64,000 bases of DNA from positions 7,114,889-7,178,888 of the forward strand of contig OZ037772.1 of assembly GCA_964035545.1 (NCBI GenBank). The letters are read 5' to 3'. The position numbers and the translations under genes were made by a program. Below are positions 29,901-42,740 of the stretch, piece by piece. This stretch comes from Bugula neritina (taxonomy: Eukaryota > Bryozoa > Gymnolaemata > Cheilostomatida > Bugulidae). The notes under the pieces are model-generated. The model made no database searches. It was not told the origin of the DNA and saw only the letters and a program-made list of their open reading frames with translations. Each line of letters starts with the position of its first letter. The stretch's first letter is position 1.

Positions 29901-32900
29901 GTTACTCCCACTTGGCTACTCAGGAACTGTTTCGACGGGTTGCAGGACGAGTGGTCTGAGGAAGAGGTGGGGTAAGACCCAGAGTCTGTTTGTTTGTTTG
30001 TCGGACGCGGGCCCCGCTCAAACTCAAGGCTTGAGAAGTGTTATCTGCAGAGATAGGTAACACTAAAAGAGTTCAACCCTACAGTAGCAGATATTTTTTG
30101 CCTGGTAAAATAGCGGGCAAAACTGCTATCTTCTTGCTGGATTCAAAGTGTGCTACAAACCTCTTAAGCCATTGTCTCTGACACACTCAGCACACGAGAC
30201 CAGGCGGACCTGAAGCCATATAAGAGTGAACATGGTTGGTGGATGGGTCATGTTTACCCTTCAACAGCATCATTGACCTGGCTTTAAGAGTTCAAGATCG
30301 AGTGATCTATGAGAAAATTATCATCAGCCAGATTAAGAAGGACGCCATTTTAGTTAAGTATCTGGGGCATATTGTTGGCTGCGACGAGGTAGCTACCAAC
30401 CCCGAGAAGGTACAAACAGTTAAAGACTGGGCCACCCCCGCCGCCAGGATCTCACTGGCTACATGTTTTCTGGGACTGACAGGGTAGTATAGGCAGTACA
30501 TACCAGAGTTTTCGGGAATACCGTAGCCGTTAAATCACCTCACTGCAAAGGGGGTCTACTGGCAATGGACCCATGCTGAACCGCAAGCGTGGGATCACCT
30601 CAAAGGTTGCCTGGCAGAAGCACCTATCTTGGCATACCTGGATCCTACTAAGAAATACAACCTGGATATTGACGCCAGTGACCACAATATGGGGGCAGCA
30701 CTGTCGCAAATCCAGGATGGAAAGGGGTGGTCGTCGCTTACTACAGCAAAGCTCTTTCCGCTGCCAAAAAGAATTACTCTACCACCAGGAAATAACTCCT
30801 GGCAATAACCAAGGTTTTTAAGCAATTAGGCCATATCTGTATGAGATGATGTCCTGTCTCTGGATGGATCATGCCTTGATAATACGGTTGTGTAAAAGAG
30901 CTTAACCCTCCAGTCCAGTAGCACGATTGCTCGAAATCTTGGTCGAGTTCTCCTACCGGATTGAACACCGACCCGGGAAAAGGCACGGTAATGTGGATGG
31001 GCTACGCCGGTTTTTTAAAGGAGGGTGCAAACAATGCTTAAAAATTGAGCAGAGAAATGGGAGGCTCTCATGCTCTGACATTGCGGCACAGTTTGGATCG
31101 GCCGGAAGTTACAGCTGGGAGCAAGGTCAGCTTACGACCCGCTCTCATATGGGTACTGTAAACGCTCTGCCGCAGATTATGCACACATCACACAGTACGC
31201 CTGACTCCAGCACTTTTGAAACTCCCAACTTTTGGATGCTAGGTTGAGAGACCGGAGTTCCAGACCACCTGACTTTTCATGTTTCAGCCCAAGAAAACTC
31301 AGTTCACGGGTATGTGGGGGAGCTGATAGAGCACATAGAGCACAAGATGTTTAAGTTTGAACTCTGATTTTATATGTTTACTAATAAAAAGCCTGCAATT
31401 ACACATGAATGTTATTTGGTTGAAAATAGCTTACCTCTTTGTATCAGAGTTGGAGGATCAGCAAGTTCACAACCATTCAGCTTATCTGCATCATGTCTGC
31501 TCAGCTCTTCTGTTATTCTCCTTTTTTGGCTGATCTTCTCAGTCACATGGCCATTTATCAGGAGACGGTTCAACTCAGCTTGAGTTTTTTTTAATTCATC
31601 TTCTTTATTTAGCATCTTGTTGTGAGAGCTTTCCACCTGATTGGTCACTCTTTTGCTATGATCTGTAACTTTGTCTATCATCTCTTGACTCTCATCCGTT
31701 ATTCTTCGTATCTAAAATTTAATCAATGTCTTACTACAATTGCTTGTTAGCTAGCTTTCAGGAAACTGAGCGATGCATTTGATGTTGGAAACGAGCTTTG
31801 AATTATTGCAACTCATATACATAAAACATAAAGCTGTAGATAATATTTTGCAATAAGTGACTATACAACCATATATATAAAGAGTTCCATATATAATCAG
31901 ATTATTTGTCACAGTTTTTGAAAACTCGTACAGTCCAGATTTCAACATTGCATTATTACATCAATATTATTTTTTGGTCTTTAAAAGACTATTGATTTCA
32001 TTGTATAATTGTGACTAATTTGACGACTTTCACCAAACAATTTCGTGACTAAATCCTCACCATCTCATCCCTAACTCTTTCTATCTCTATTATAGTATCT
32101 CCACATTTCTCTCCCTGAACATCCAACTCTCTCCAAGCCTTCTTGTCCAGGGAATACACTTCATCTATCTTCTGTGAAGTTGTCTCTAGCTTCCCTCTGA
32201 GATATTCATTTACTTCCACTTTCAGGGATGTAAGAGACTTAAAGTCATGTTGACCTCCATCTGAAATGTACAGCCATATCTTACCACAGTGCTTTTTTAT
32301 TATAGTCAGTATATGAAAAACTATCATACTCTATTTTTGATCAAAGTACATGGTATAAGTATAATCTTGAAATATGATTGTAAGCAACCATTGTGGTCAA
32401 TGTTATAGCTGTACTAATTGAATCTTTATAAAGCTACTGTATATATTTTCTGTTTTGAAGTTGTGTTTGCTGTGATTAGTTGTGTTTTCCAAATAAGGAT
32501 GTATCGTTGAACTTTACATATAATATTTGTTATAGTGGCGCATTGAAAACAAAAGTTGCCTTTACACCTTCACGATTTTCAGTCAAAAATTCAATTTGGC
32601 CGGGTAGAAATTTCTCTGAGTTGCATTGCATTGTAGAAGTCACTCGTAAAAAGTTTTGTACTGTGATAACTTAATTGGCCAATTTCAGAACAATACTTAC
32701 AATGACCAATAACTCTTTGTAAACATTGTTATTTAGTTATGATTTTGGCGATTAGATGGTGTACTTGTATTTTATTAATTATATCACCTACGCCTTCTCA
32801 GTTGTCGCTTTTATGCTGTCAACTTCACTAATTCACGATGTTTACAAAGGGCATCAAATAGCGAGTAGGCAAATCAATTTTTAATTTTAGAAAGTGGGCT

Positions 32901-35900
32901 TCCGCATCAATATGATTTCAACCCGGGGAAGCATTATTAACTTAAACCCGGTACTTTTTTTTTTCGGCAGAGGTAGAAACGCAACTTAAGCCTATGATAA
33001 TAGCCTATTAGATATGGAAGCTATCTGTTACCAGGAGTCATCACACTAGCCATTGCATAGCCAATATAGCTACAAGCAGCCAACTGATATAAACCATGAT
33101 GAACCTAGTGAAGGGCTCTTGCATTTTGAAGCTTCGGTGAGTAACTACTATATAGTAATCTAACAATATTATTACGTGTTGAGAAAATTGAAAATTTAAG
33201 CAAAGTGAATGACCGCCCAGTAAAAGATAGACAAGCACCTACGTAGTTGACAGAGTTTATGTGGATGAATAAATGTTTTTTTATATTGTATGTTTGTTTG
33301 ATCTGATAAGATCAGGAAGAAATGCAATGTGCAGGATCGTTGCATTATGCAGTTATATTCTATACTATATTTATGCTGTTTTTCTTTTACGTTTTAAATA
33401 GCCCTTATCTTTGTGGTGGTTTTGCAAGCAACCAGTGCGAGCAATGTTATAGCCACAATAATTGAATCTTTATGAAACTACTGTATATATTTTCAGTCTT
33501 GAAGATGTGTTTGCTGCTATTAGTTGTGTTTTTTAAATAAGGAAATGTCATTGAACTTTACGTATTGTGATAGTTTTGTGGGTTGAAAACAATGAATTGG
33601 TAAGCATAACTCTTTGTAGGTGAAAAGAGAGAACAGAGAGTGCTTTTTCCAGATATATAAGTCTTTATTAGGTAGTGAGTATCTCATAATCTTTATCCTA
33701 TGGCCATACTCAGTGAGCTCCAGTGGTACACTGATTGTATACAGGAAATTTGCCTCTGTATATACTCTAAAAACTGCAGCACAAATTTTGGAGCTTCGAA
33801 AATTGGACATGTTCGAATTCTAAAATATTCTACTGATCTTTGGCCAAAATTTGAACCACCAAACTTTGGGTGCAGCTATCGGACGCCCACACTTCGGTCC
33901 CTTCCAACTTTTGGTCAAAAAATGGTTAACAGTACACAAAAAAAACTGGACAAGCAAAACAAATAATTACGTCATGGGGCTAAAAATTAACTATACTAAT
34001 AGTAGTTGAAGTATTCAAAAAATCAGGCCGAGAGTTTAACAATGAAATTACTGTTGGTTAATGTTAACGCTCCCCCTATCAAAAGCTACCTCTTTGTCAA
34101 TAAAAATAAAATAACAAAACAAAATTGACTTTTCACCCAAATGAAAATAAAACTCACACTAATACACAATACACAATAACATACTAATATACAAGAAAGA
34201 ATGCTAACTATGTCAAAACAGTCTACAACCAGTAACAGGCAAGATTAAAAACCAAATAAAATTAAAACAAATTGTACATATGGAAATGATATTTGCACAC
34301 ACAGAAGGAAAAATGTCAATAACCTTTCCTTTCTAAGCAACAGACACGCTGTTTGATGTAGGCCCGCTCGTTTTCACAGTGACGCATATGTCACCTTAGG
34401 TTGTGTACTTCTTCTTTGAGCTCCGCATCAACTGCCCCTTCATCCAGGATGGTTTGTTCCTCTCCTGCAGAAAGCTGGAGGTCTACGGGATTAGAAACAG
34501 ACTCACCTGAAGTGATGAGGAAGTAGAATTCATTTTCTTAGGACCCCTCAGGCTAATACTAGCAGTACCAGGGTCCTGGTCTAGTGTGGAAAGGACTGGA
34601 GTCAGAACGACTCGGCCCTGCCTCGTCATATTCCATGCTAGAATATGTAATAGACAGCATAGGCTGATTGACGCTGGATTTGCTTATGCCAAATTTTGGC
34701 ATGCTCTTGTAAGGAGCCATTCTATACACAGGAGGCTCAAGCATACCCAGGAGAGTTGCCAAATCTCCCTCCTGCTCCAGGAGATAGTCATGAAGAGGTT
34801 TCCATCCCAGTTCTGCCTGAGCAGTCGCAATGATTTTGTCTCGATATGACCAGCAGAGGAAGTCTGGCTAAACTCCAAAAGTGGAGATCTAGCCCTAAAG
34901 AAATATCTGGCTGACTATTTGTTTATTGGTTTTGGCTTGTAGTGACTCCCATGTAGTAGATTTCAAAGTCAGAGAAAGCTTTTCTGTTCATTGTTAAATT
35001 TGGAATGAAAATGACTAAACCGAGTGTTGTCAGAATTTCATATGACAACCCCGCAGTCACATGTCTGGTTACCTAATTCCTTAAATTTTGGAGAGACAAC
35101 TGTGACAATTAGAGTTTCTCCAACTTCTAAGGCTGCTTCGTAGTAACTCCATGGAAATTTCTTACACTTCCAAGGTTATTCCGAGTATGAAATTTGGAGC
35201 ATTTACACGTACTGAGCGCAGTACTTCTCCCTGCTTGTCTCTTCCTTCTTTGTAGTTCCAGGTGGCAACAATGGTGGTCAGTCAGGTAGCCAGGGGTCTT
35301 TTAATACATAGGCCTCTCTCTAGATCTGCTTTGGTAACCTGAGGTAATAGAACACATGTTGGTTCTGGGCCCTGACTACTCTGGAGGCTGATGCATCTGC
35401 AACAGCCAAGGCGTCTGCCCTCCGTGTGAAGTTATCTATGAGCACCAGAAACTAGGTGCTTGCTCTGGCAGATAACAGCATAGGTCTGATTATATCTACC
35501 CCCACTATTTGCCACGGTCGACCAGTGTACAACCGGCATCGACCAGTGGTTTCCGTAAAGCGGCCGTGTTCGCTAGCTTGGCAGACCTTGCATTGCCGTA
35601 TCTGCAGTCGCACATCCTGAGTCATTCCAGGCCAGTACCACGGCAGCTGTAGACGTCTGATGACCCAACTTGCCCCAGCATGGGCCTGTTTATGGGTGTC
35701 CTAGATCAAATCTCGTCAAAAAGCGCGTGGACAAGACACCTGTTCTCTTTTCTGGTGACGGGTGTCAGCTGCCAGCAAAATGGTCAGTAGGCCATCCTGA
35801 TTGATCTTCAGGGAGCCCCAGCAATGGCAGAGATGTTGGAACTCAACATTTCCCTGTTGCTGCTGCTCCTCGCTAGATCGTTGTCACTTCTTCTTGGCCT

Positions 35901-38782
35901 GGGAGATGCCAGCAACCGCACCTGTTAGCATCTTCTTTAGTCAGCACAGCTTCTTGAAGTTTTGGCACGTAGTGGGGTTAACAATGTCTGAGTGGGTTTC
36001 GAACCAAAGATTGCTGTGCTCTCAGCTATAGACGCCTCCTCCCGCAACTGCTCCTTAACGTCAAAGCGAACGGGTCTCTCTCTATGTGCAGGAACTGCTT
36101 ACCGTCCTCCTTCGACCGGCAACTAATACCGTCGGCATTCTTGTGCTTCTCTCCACCACAATGCTCTATCCCGTAGGAGAACTCAGCAAGGATCTTCAAC
36201 CAACAAGCCACCTTACTCAAAAGTTCAGAATGCTTACACAGCCACATCAGTGATGCATGGCCTGTTTGTAATCTAAACGTTCTCCAATACAAATGTGGCC
36301 AAAAGTGCTTGACTGTCTTGACTACCGCTTGGAGCTTATTCTTAGCGGTGCAGTAGTTCTTCTCTGTGGTCGAGAGAGTTTTGTTGTAGTAAGTCACTAC
36401 CAGCTCTGTTTCACACTGGACTTGGGACAGGGCAGCCCTGCGGATATACTCCTGGGCCGAGTCTGAGTATGCCAAGATGAGTGCTTCCACTAGCCGGTCC
36501 TTGAGATGATCGAATGCCCGTCGCTTCTCCGGTGTTCACTGCCACCAGACCCCCTTGGCAGTTAGTCGATTGGAAAGCTGCGCCACTCCCGGTATATACT
36601 ATAAAAATTAGAGCATGCCAAATTTCAGAGCTCAGAAATTTAGCGCGCTCCAATTTTCAAAATATTCTACCGATCTTCACCGAAAATTTAACACTGGAAC
36701 TTTAGGCGCACCTATGAGAGGCCCCAATTTTGGTACCTTCTGACTTTTGGTCAAAAATTGGTTTCCAGCACACAAAAAAGTAGACAGGTAAAAGCAAACA
36801 ATAATTTACACCAGTGGCTTACCTATATTAATAGTAGTTAAATTATTCAGAAAATTACGCCAAAAGTTTAACAATGCAATTGCACTCAATTAATGTGTTC
36901 TAGCACTTTCCAGAATATAATGTAATGATAACTCCCAAAATCTACCACAGTATTATAATATTATTACAATGATGTTTGGCTAGCTTAGATAATACACACA
37001 GTATTAGAATTTTATTGTACTCAAAACACTCTAAATAGTAAAGTAACGTCTCAACTAGAAAGAGTAAACAAAACAACTGACTTTAAAATGTGCTTTTTCG
37101 ACAATAAAGAAAAACACTAGAGCAATTTTTCATTTCATTGAAATATATGTTCAAATTTTGCCATCTACAAAAAAAAGAAGAAAGAAATTTTTTAAATCTC
37201 TTAATTTCTGAAGGCCAAAACTAATGCTACTCGGTCGGTGTGAAGTGTTATAAGTCTCTCAATCTCAGTTTATGTGTGCAAAATAAGATAAGGCTACATG
37301 ATTGGAGCCCTTAGACATAACTTTCCTCTTCTGTTGTAATAGCTATTTCTAGAACATTAGCAGGATTTGCTCATACACCACAGTTTTTAATTACAAACGT
37401 TACAGACATTTCTTGTAGCTCAACTACTTGTATCAGCTTTTTAAAAGCCACCATTGTTTTATTAACATTCATTATGAAGTAGTTAGAGTAACTGAAGAAC
37501 TTTACATGCGCTATAGTCAGCTCAACAAATACAGCTAGTGATACTGTAAGAAGGACCAAATAGCACTTCAACTTCTGTGGTTTATTAGCAACTGCTCAAT
37601 AACCAATAACCTGGAATAATTAACTTTCCTAAACAGTTGGTAAGTTACTACAATATTACCTGTGCAATCGTATCCATCAATCTCACACTCAAAGCAAATC
37701 AGTTTATCACATTTCTTGCAAGCTCTCACCAGAACCTCTTTATGATGTTCACATGTAGGTTGATGGAAGTTTGTTGGTGAGCTCTTGTAGATATCAATAC
37801 CCACTACTTTGTGGGCCTCACCAAGAAATGTCTTATGGACCTATAGCAATATTATAAAAAGAAACTAAAAAAAAACATATCTACATTAGCAAAATTATAA
37901 AATAATCAAATTCATTAACACATGTACATATCCATACATCAAAACCTGTACTATAGCATGTTATTGAATTCACTCATATATTATTTTGTCTGTAACGCAA
38001 GTGGAATCATAAATAATATTTCAATAATTTCAATGAATCAATTTGGAGATACAGTAGTTGAACTATACCTGCTGATGTTGAATACAAAACATAACTTCAC
38101 ACTTCACACAGTAGCATGTAGCTATTTGACCTTGACATCCATGAGCTGTACAATACAGCGTACCAGAATCATCAGTTTCTCGGACAGCCTTCAGTAAACC
38201 TTCAAACTCTAGTGAGACATAAACCTCCCTGTAACATATTATCGAGTTAAGTATACAGCTTTCAAACATTTGTATGTGCAGGACACTTAAAAAATATCTT
38301 ACAATTAGCTACAGCCCATCCTATAATCACTTGTTGGCTCTACATAATTGTTTAAAATCGGAATTTCTGACAAGGTTATTTTAAATTACTCAATATATAA
38401 TTAAGCAACTCACGCAAAGACAATTTGGTGTAGCAATTTCAAAAAAGATTAATATAGAGTTTGACGCTTTGTACTAAACTTTCAGCAGATACTTTTTCAG
38501 TTCTCCCAAATACTGCCTCTATATCTCCCCCTACAGGTGCCTAAAAGGTTATAGTATAATTTGTAATATGGGCTATATAGGAAAAAACATGTATGCTGTA
38601 CATAACACTCACCCACAAGTTTTAATAGGGCAGGTCACAGTTCTATGTTTACTGTAATGTCCTTGAATACAAGTCAAACAGAATACATGCTGACAAGGCA
38701 GCTCTCTTGGATCTCTCATGTCATCCCTCTTAGAGGCACAATAACCACACTCATACCATTCTGGTAGTTGCTGGGCAGCCAT
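17902..38782 (-). CDS. TRIM-type gene 2 (RING, B-box x2, coiled coil, NHL-like), transposon-laden introns
   Basis: Seven minus-strand exons: 38782-38613, 38228-38069, 37840-37660, 32260-32061, 31711-31435, 19406-18735 and 18029-17902. They join in phase into 595 codons plus TAA with no stop. Residues 1-56 form a RING (C12, C15, C30, H32, C35, C38, C51, C56), 57-110 B-box 1 (CTAHGCQGQ...CYCVKCEVMFC), 111-170 B-box 2 (CEHHKEVL...CKKCDKLICFEC), 171-329 a coiled coil, and 330-595 an NHL-like propeller. Family role: cytosolic E3 ubiquitin ligase with the propeller as target binder. The last RING pair is spaced C-x4-C through a 6-nt insertion, against C-x2-C in gene 3. Intron 5 is 12.0 kb and holds a Polinton and a gypsy remnant; intron 4 is 5.4 kb and holds an LTR element. 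Whether the locus is expressed cannot be seen. Confidence 0.85.
19407..20469. other. Left part of intron 5 of TRIM gene 2, with a GC-rich block
   Basis: 19407 to about 19600 resembles the matching intron of gene 3. From about 20080 to 20460 the sequence turns GC-rich, unlike the host, with a TATA-like CTTTATAAG near 20359. It could be an LTR fragment of the gypsy element that resumes at 28801, but no partner copy is present to prove this. Confidence 0.35.
20694..21583 (-). pseudogene. Polinton fibre-like protein A with tandem 40-residue repeats
   Basis: Starts ATG at 21583 with MSTVYKFEGSSK, then NGNNTLTGTLDMG and DPADTQDAA, the latter resembling shaft or collar segments of phage and virus fibres. 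About six repeats of roughly 40 residues follow down to 20694, each with a core like DGNIVES or GYVIDS, then LKVDD, TKTN and LIQNP. A one-base loss in an A run near 21408 and a TAA at 21236-21238 break the frame. Beta-rich repeats suggest an adhesin or fibre role on a virion-like particle; no database family was confirmed. The start codon overlaps the stop of protein B (ATGA). Confidence 0.6.
21580..22089 (-). pseudogene. Polinton fibre-like protein B, one in-frame stop
   Basis: ATG at 22089 (MVYKFEILTKAN) to TGA at 21582-21580, about 169 codons, broken only by a TAA near 21912-21914. It shares the N-terminal YKFE tag with proteins A and C and is homologous along its length to C: ELTHVLIQFHG against KLTRMLISFGN, and NEHNVPYIK against DAHNIPYVE. 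Function unknown; probably a structural or attachment protein by position and shared N-terminus. Confidence 0.6.
22178..22571 (-). pseudogene. Polinton fibre-like protein C, frame-broken
   Basis: ATG at 22571 gives MSTVYKFERSAE and then a TAG. Homology to protein B resumes in another frame (FIEKPSFYLANLIKGFIVD) and then in the open stretch 22408-22178 (KLTRMLISFG to the stop after NCSEL). At least two frameshifts are needed to read it through. It lies directly downstream of the protease gene. Confidence 0.55.
22595..22968 (-). pseudogene. Polinton adenain-like cysteine protease, frame-broken
   Basis: ATG at 22968 opens MINLPNKVLINV and meets an in-frame TAA; a one-base shift is needed near 22850. 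From there to TAA at 22597-22595 the adenovirus-protease pattern is plain: GGTHWVAWYK (catalytic His), YFDSFGLHPP (Asp), VICGHLCLYWL (catalytic Cys). This family matures capsid proteins in adenoviruses and Polintons. The three catalytic residues remain though the frame is broken. It follows polB immediately, the two genes overlapping by a few bases. Confidence 0.8.
22965..26616 (-). pseudogene. polB: Polinton protein-primed DNA polymerase B with SAP domain, multiply broken
   Basis: ATG at 26616 starts a SAP-type segment (LKVLAKQRGLKLYSQLTKAE). Then, in successive frames: a C2HC zinc finger (FCLNCIQSF) near 25500, an Endonuclease VII-like zinc motif (DHCHLTGDYRGAAHANCN) near 24990, an exonuclease motif (HSLSGYDSHLF) near 24900, a second exonuclease region (DYHDLYMKVDVLQLADVF) near 24440, polymerase motif A (LDANNLYGWAM) near 24140, motif B (KLMNNLVFGKTMEN) near 23720, motif C (FTDTDSLMY) near 23430, and the C-terminus ending GYNK at 22965. 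This is the family B polymerase typical of Polintons, about 1,200 residues when intact. At least eight frameshifts or stops make it non-functional. Confidence 0.9.
26648..26673. promoter_or_regulatory. Perfect 26-bp palindrome with a TATA box on each strand
   Basis: Two arms of ATTTTTATACCTC in inverted orientation with no loop. Each strand therefore reads GAGGTATAAAAAT. On the minus strand it lies about 32 bp before the polB start (26616). It may be a promoter or protein-binding site; function is inferred. Confidence 0.6.
26689..26961 (-). CDS. Polinton small protein, unknown
   Basis: ATG at 26961 (MEWNTVIVELIV) to a stop at 26689, about 90 codons and unbroken. It is basic in its second half (GIKRKISC, GYSRRKKFK). 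It lies between the polB start and the divergently placed plus-strand small gene at 27009. No family was recognised. An AAAATTGA motif stands 26 bp upstream of its start on the minus strand. Confidence 0.5.
   Translation of the reverse strand: MEWNTVIVELIVRAEQKQYVKLTKQNVAALIEPPSSFDNNMKLGIKRKISCCMNGNELENVIKYYGIKGYSRRKKFKVQEILACTFNINE
27009..27443 (+). pseudogene. Polinton plus-strand protein with hydrophobic segment, frameshifted
   Basis: ATG at 27009, preceded by TTTTTTATAA. The first 80 codons show a charged helix (NDEIKEMENNYKKKLKK), then a glycine-rich hydrophobic stretch (GISGVTTVICSTISAATGVG). A shift in the A run near 27250 moves the frame, which then continues to TAA at 27441-27443 (LSKFLNADYIDDSEY). 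The layout of coiled coil, membrane-like glycine segment and C-terminal helix recurs in invertebrate Polintons as far as I recall; its role is unknown. Confidence 0.5.
27456..27593 (+). CDS. Small plus-strand ORF in the Polinton
   Basis: 45 codons from ATG 27456 to TAA 27591-27593, 13 bp after the preceding plus-strand gene. Contains LACEITGHESRSR. No function recognised; it may be the remnant of a longer gene. Confidence 0.35.
   Translation: MGFNIMEYNKNAMRAAKLACEITGHESRSRVPYCVTIPIYKYNVF
27611..27930 (-). pseudogene. Polinton glycine-rich small protein, one stop
   Basis: On the minus strand a hydrophobic start (GTRVLPSLAKIIPSVLSG) is followed by an in-frame TAA near 27831, then two KGKGLYLK / KGDGLYLK repeats and a GGGIIGDF end, with a stop at 27611. 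Short GxGLYL-repeat proteins of this kind accompany capsid genes in Polintons; the role is unproven, and minor virion or core protein is plausible. Confidence 0.5.
27925..28359 (-). CDS. Polinton minor-capsid-like protein, start codon lost
   Basis: An open minus-strand frame of 144 codons, from a TTG at 28359 to the stop at 27925. Recognisable pieces are NPPIKLDREKNEEMVLIDLETYYSFPNID and LPVGYELEDI-like segments (actual LPVGVYELEDI), ending in NAENSLKSVLRFDA. This resembles the small jelly-roll protein next to the capsid gene of Polintons, probably penton-like. No ATG precedes it in frame after the last upstream stop, so the start appears mutated. Assignment is by recall of the family, not by search. 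Confidence 0.5.
   Translation of the reverse strand: MKQIVTNTAPKKKRTIAVNDATTTIITHLNPPIKLDREKNEEMVLIDLETYYSFPNIDTDRNTFKCSLYAGVTWHKFSLPVGVYELEDIKEAIQNEIVKKGDDQMGIIIQPNKVTLKMILKLKPDYLIDFNAENSLKSVLRFDA
28389..28800 (-). pseudogene. Polinton capsid-type protein, C-terminal fragment
   Basis: The minus-strand reading from the gypsy junction to TAA at 28391-28389 gives about 136 codons with one TGA near 28710. Segments include NPALFDHVNVK, YYGINELIAY and NVPANTQAYALI. It resembles the C-terminal part of a Polinton capsid protein, probably the major one. The N-terminal three quarters are absent because sequence right of 28800 is gypsy gag. Confidence 0.5.
28801..31350 (+). mobile_element. Decayed Ty3/gypsy retrotransposon (gag, partial pol)
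   Basis: The ATG at 28801 opens a gag with in-frame stops: APFFSGEEDVEQFISDF near 29010-29070, then 29317-29514 and on to about 29640. Reverse-transcriptase-end and RNase H pieces follow: KYLGHIVGCDEVATNPEKVQ near 30350, DIDASDHNMGAALSQI near 30670, and an IEHRPGKRHGNVDGLRR-type segment at 30960-31010. The protease and the catalytic part of RT are mostly missing, and integrase is absent. GC content is visibly higher than in surrounding host DNA. No LTR pair was found. It abuts the truncated Polinton on its left. Confidence 0.8.
32379..36968 (-). mobile_element. Ty3/gypsy-type insertion in intron 4 of TRIM gene 2
   Basis: Bounded by TGTAAGC...TTACA and a 5-bp direct repeat ATGAT (32374-32378 and 36969-36973). 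The matching intron of gene 3 reads ATATGATGTT without interruption near 46717, giving the empty site. Inside, minus-strand gypsy pieces are present. Direct repeats of LTR type lie at about 33790-34060 and 36636-36890, and another direct pair at 32379-32540 and 33423-33590. The minus-strand LTR start at 36968 resembles that of the gypsy LTRs at 50603 and 60708. Confidence 0.8.
35350..36600 (-). pseudogene. Gypsy pol remnant: RNase H and integrase zinc finger/core
   Basis: Reading leftward, the open stretch 36490-36026 is a retroviral-type RNase H and connection region (LSTTEKNYCTAKNKLQAVVK, LQTGHASLMWLCK, FSYGIEHCGGEKHKNADG). It is followed at about 35750-35350 by integrase segments in shifting frames (QIRQCKVCQASEHGR, GRPWQIVGVDII). 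The catalytic RT palm, protease and gag are absent, and stops break the integrase part. GC content is close to that of the other gypsy copies. Confidence 0.75.

Positions 38783-42740
<3,958 letters not shown>

Noticed and set aside
29588-29911. Minus-strand open frame of 107 codons over gypsy gag
   Set aside because: Opposite the gypsy coding direction, in GC-rich sequence; no domain.
25000-32000. Polinton terminal inverted repeats
   Set aside because: No inverted counterpart of the left-edge repeats was found near 28800 or 31350; the right end appears lost.
34480-35230. Possible env-like gene in the intron-4 gypsy insertion
   Set aside because: Only short overlapping frames on both strands with no signal peptide or membrane segment.
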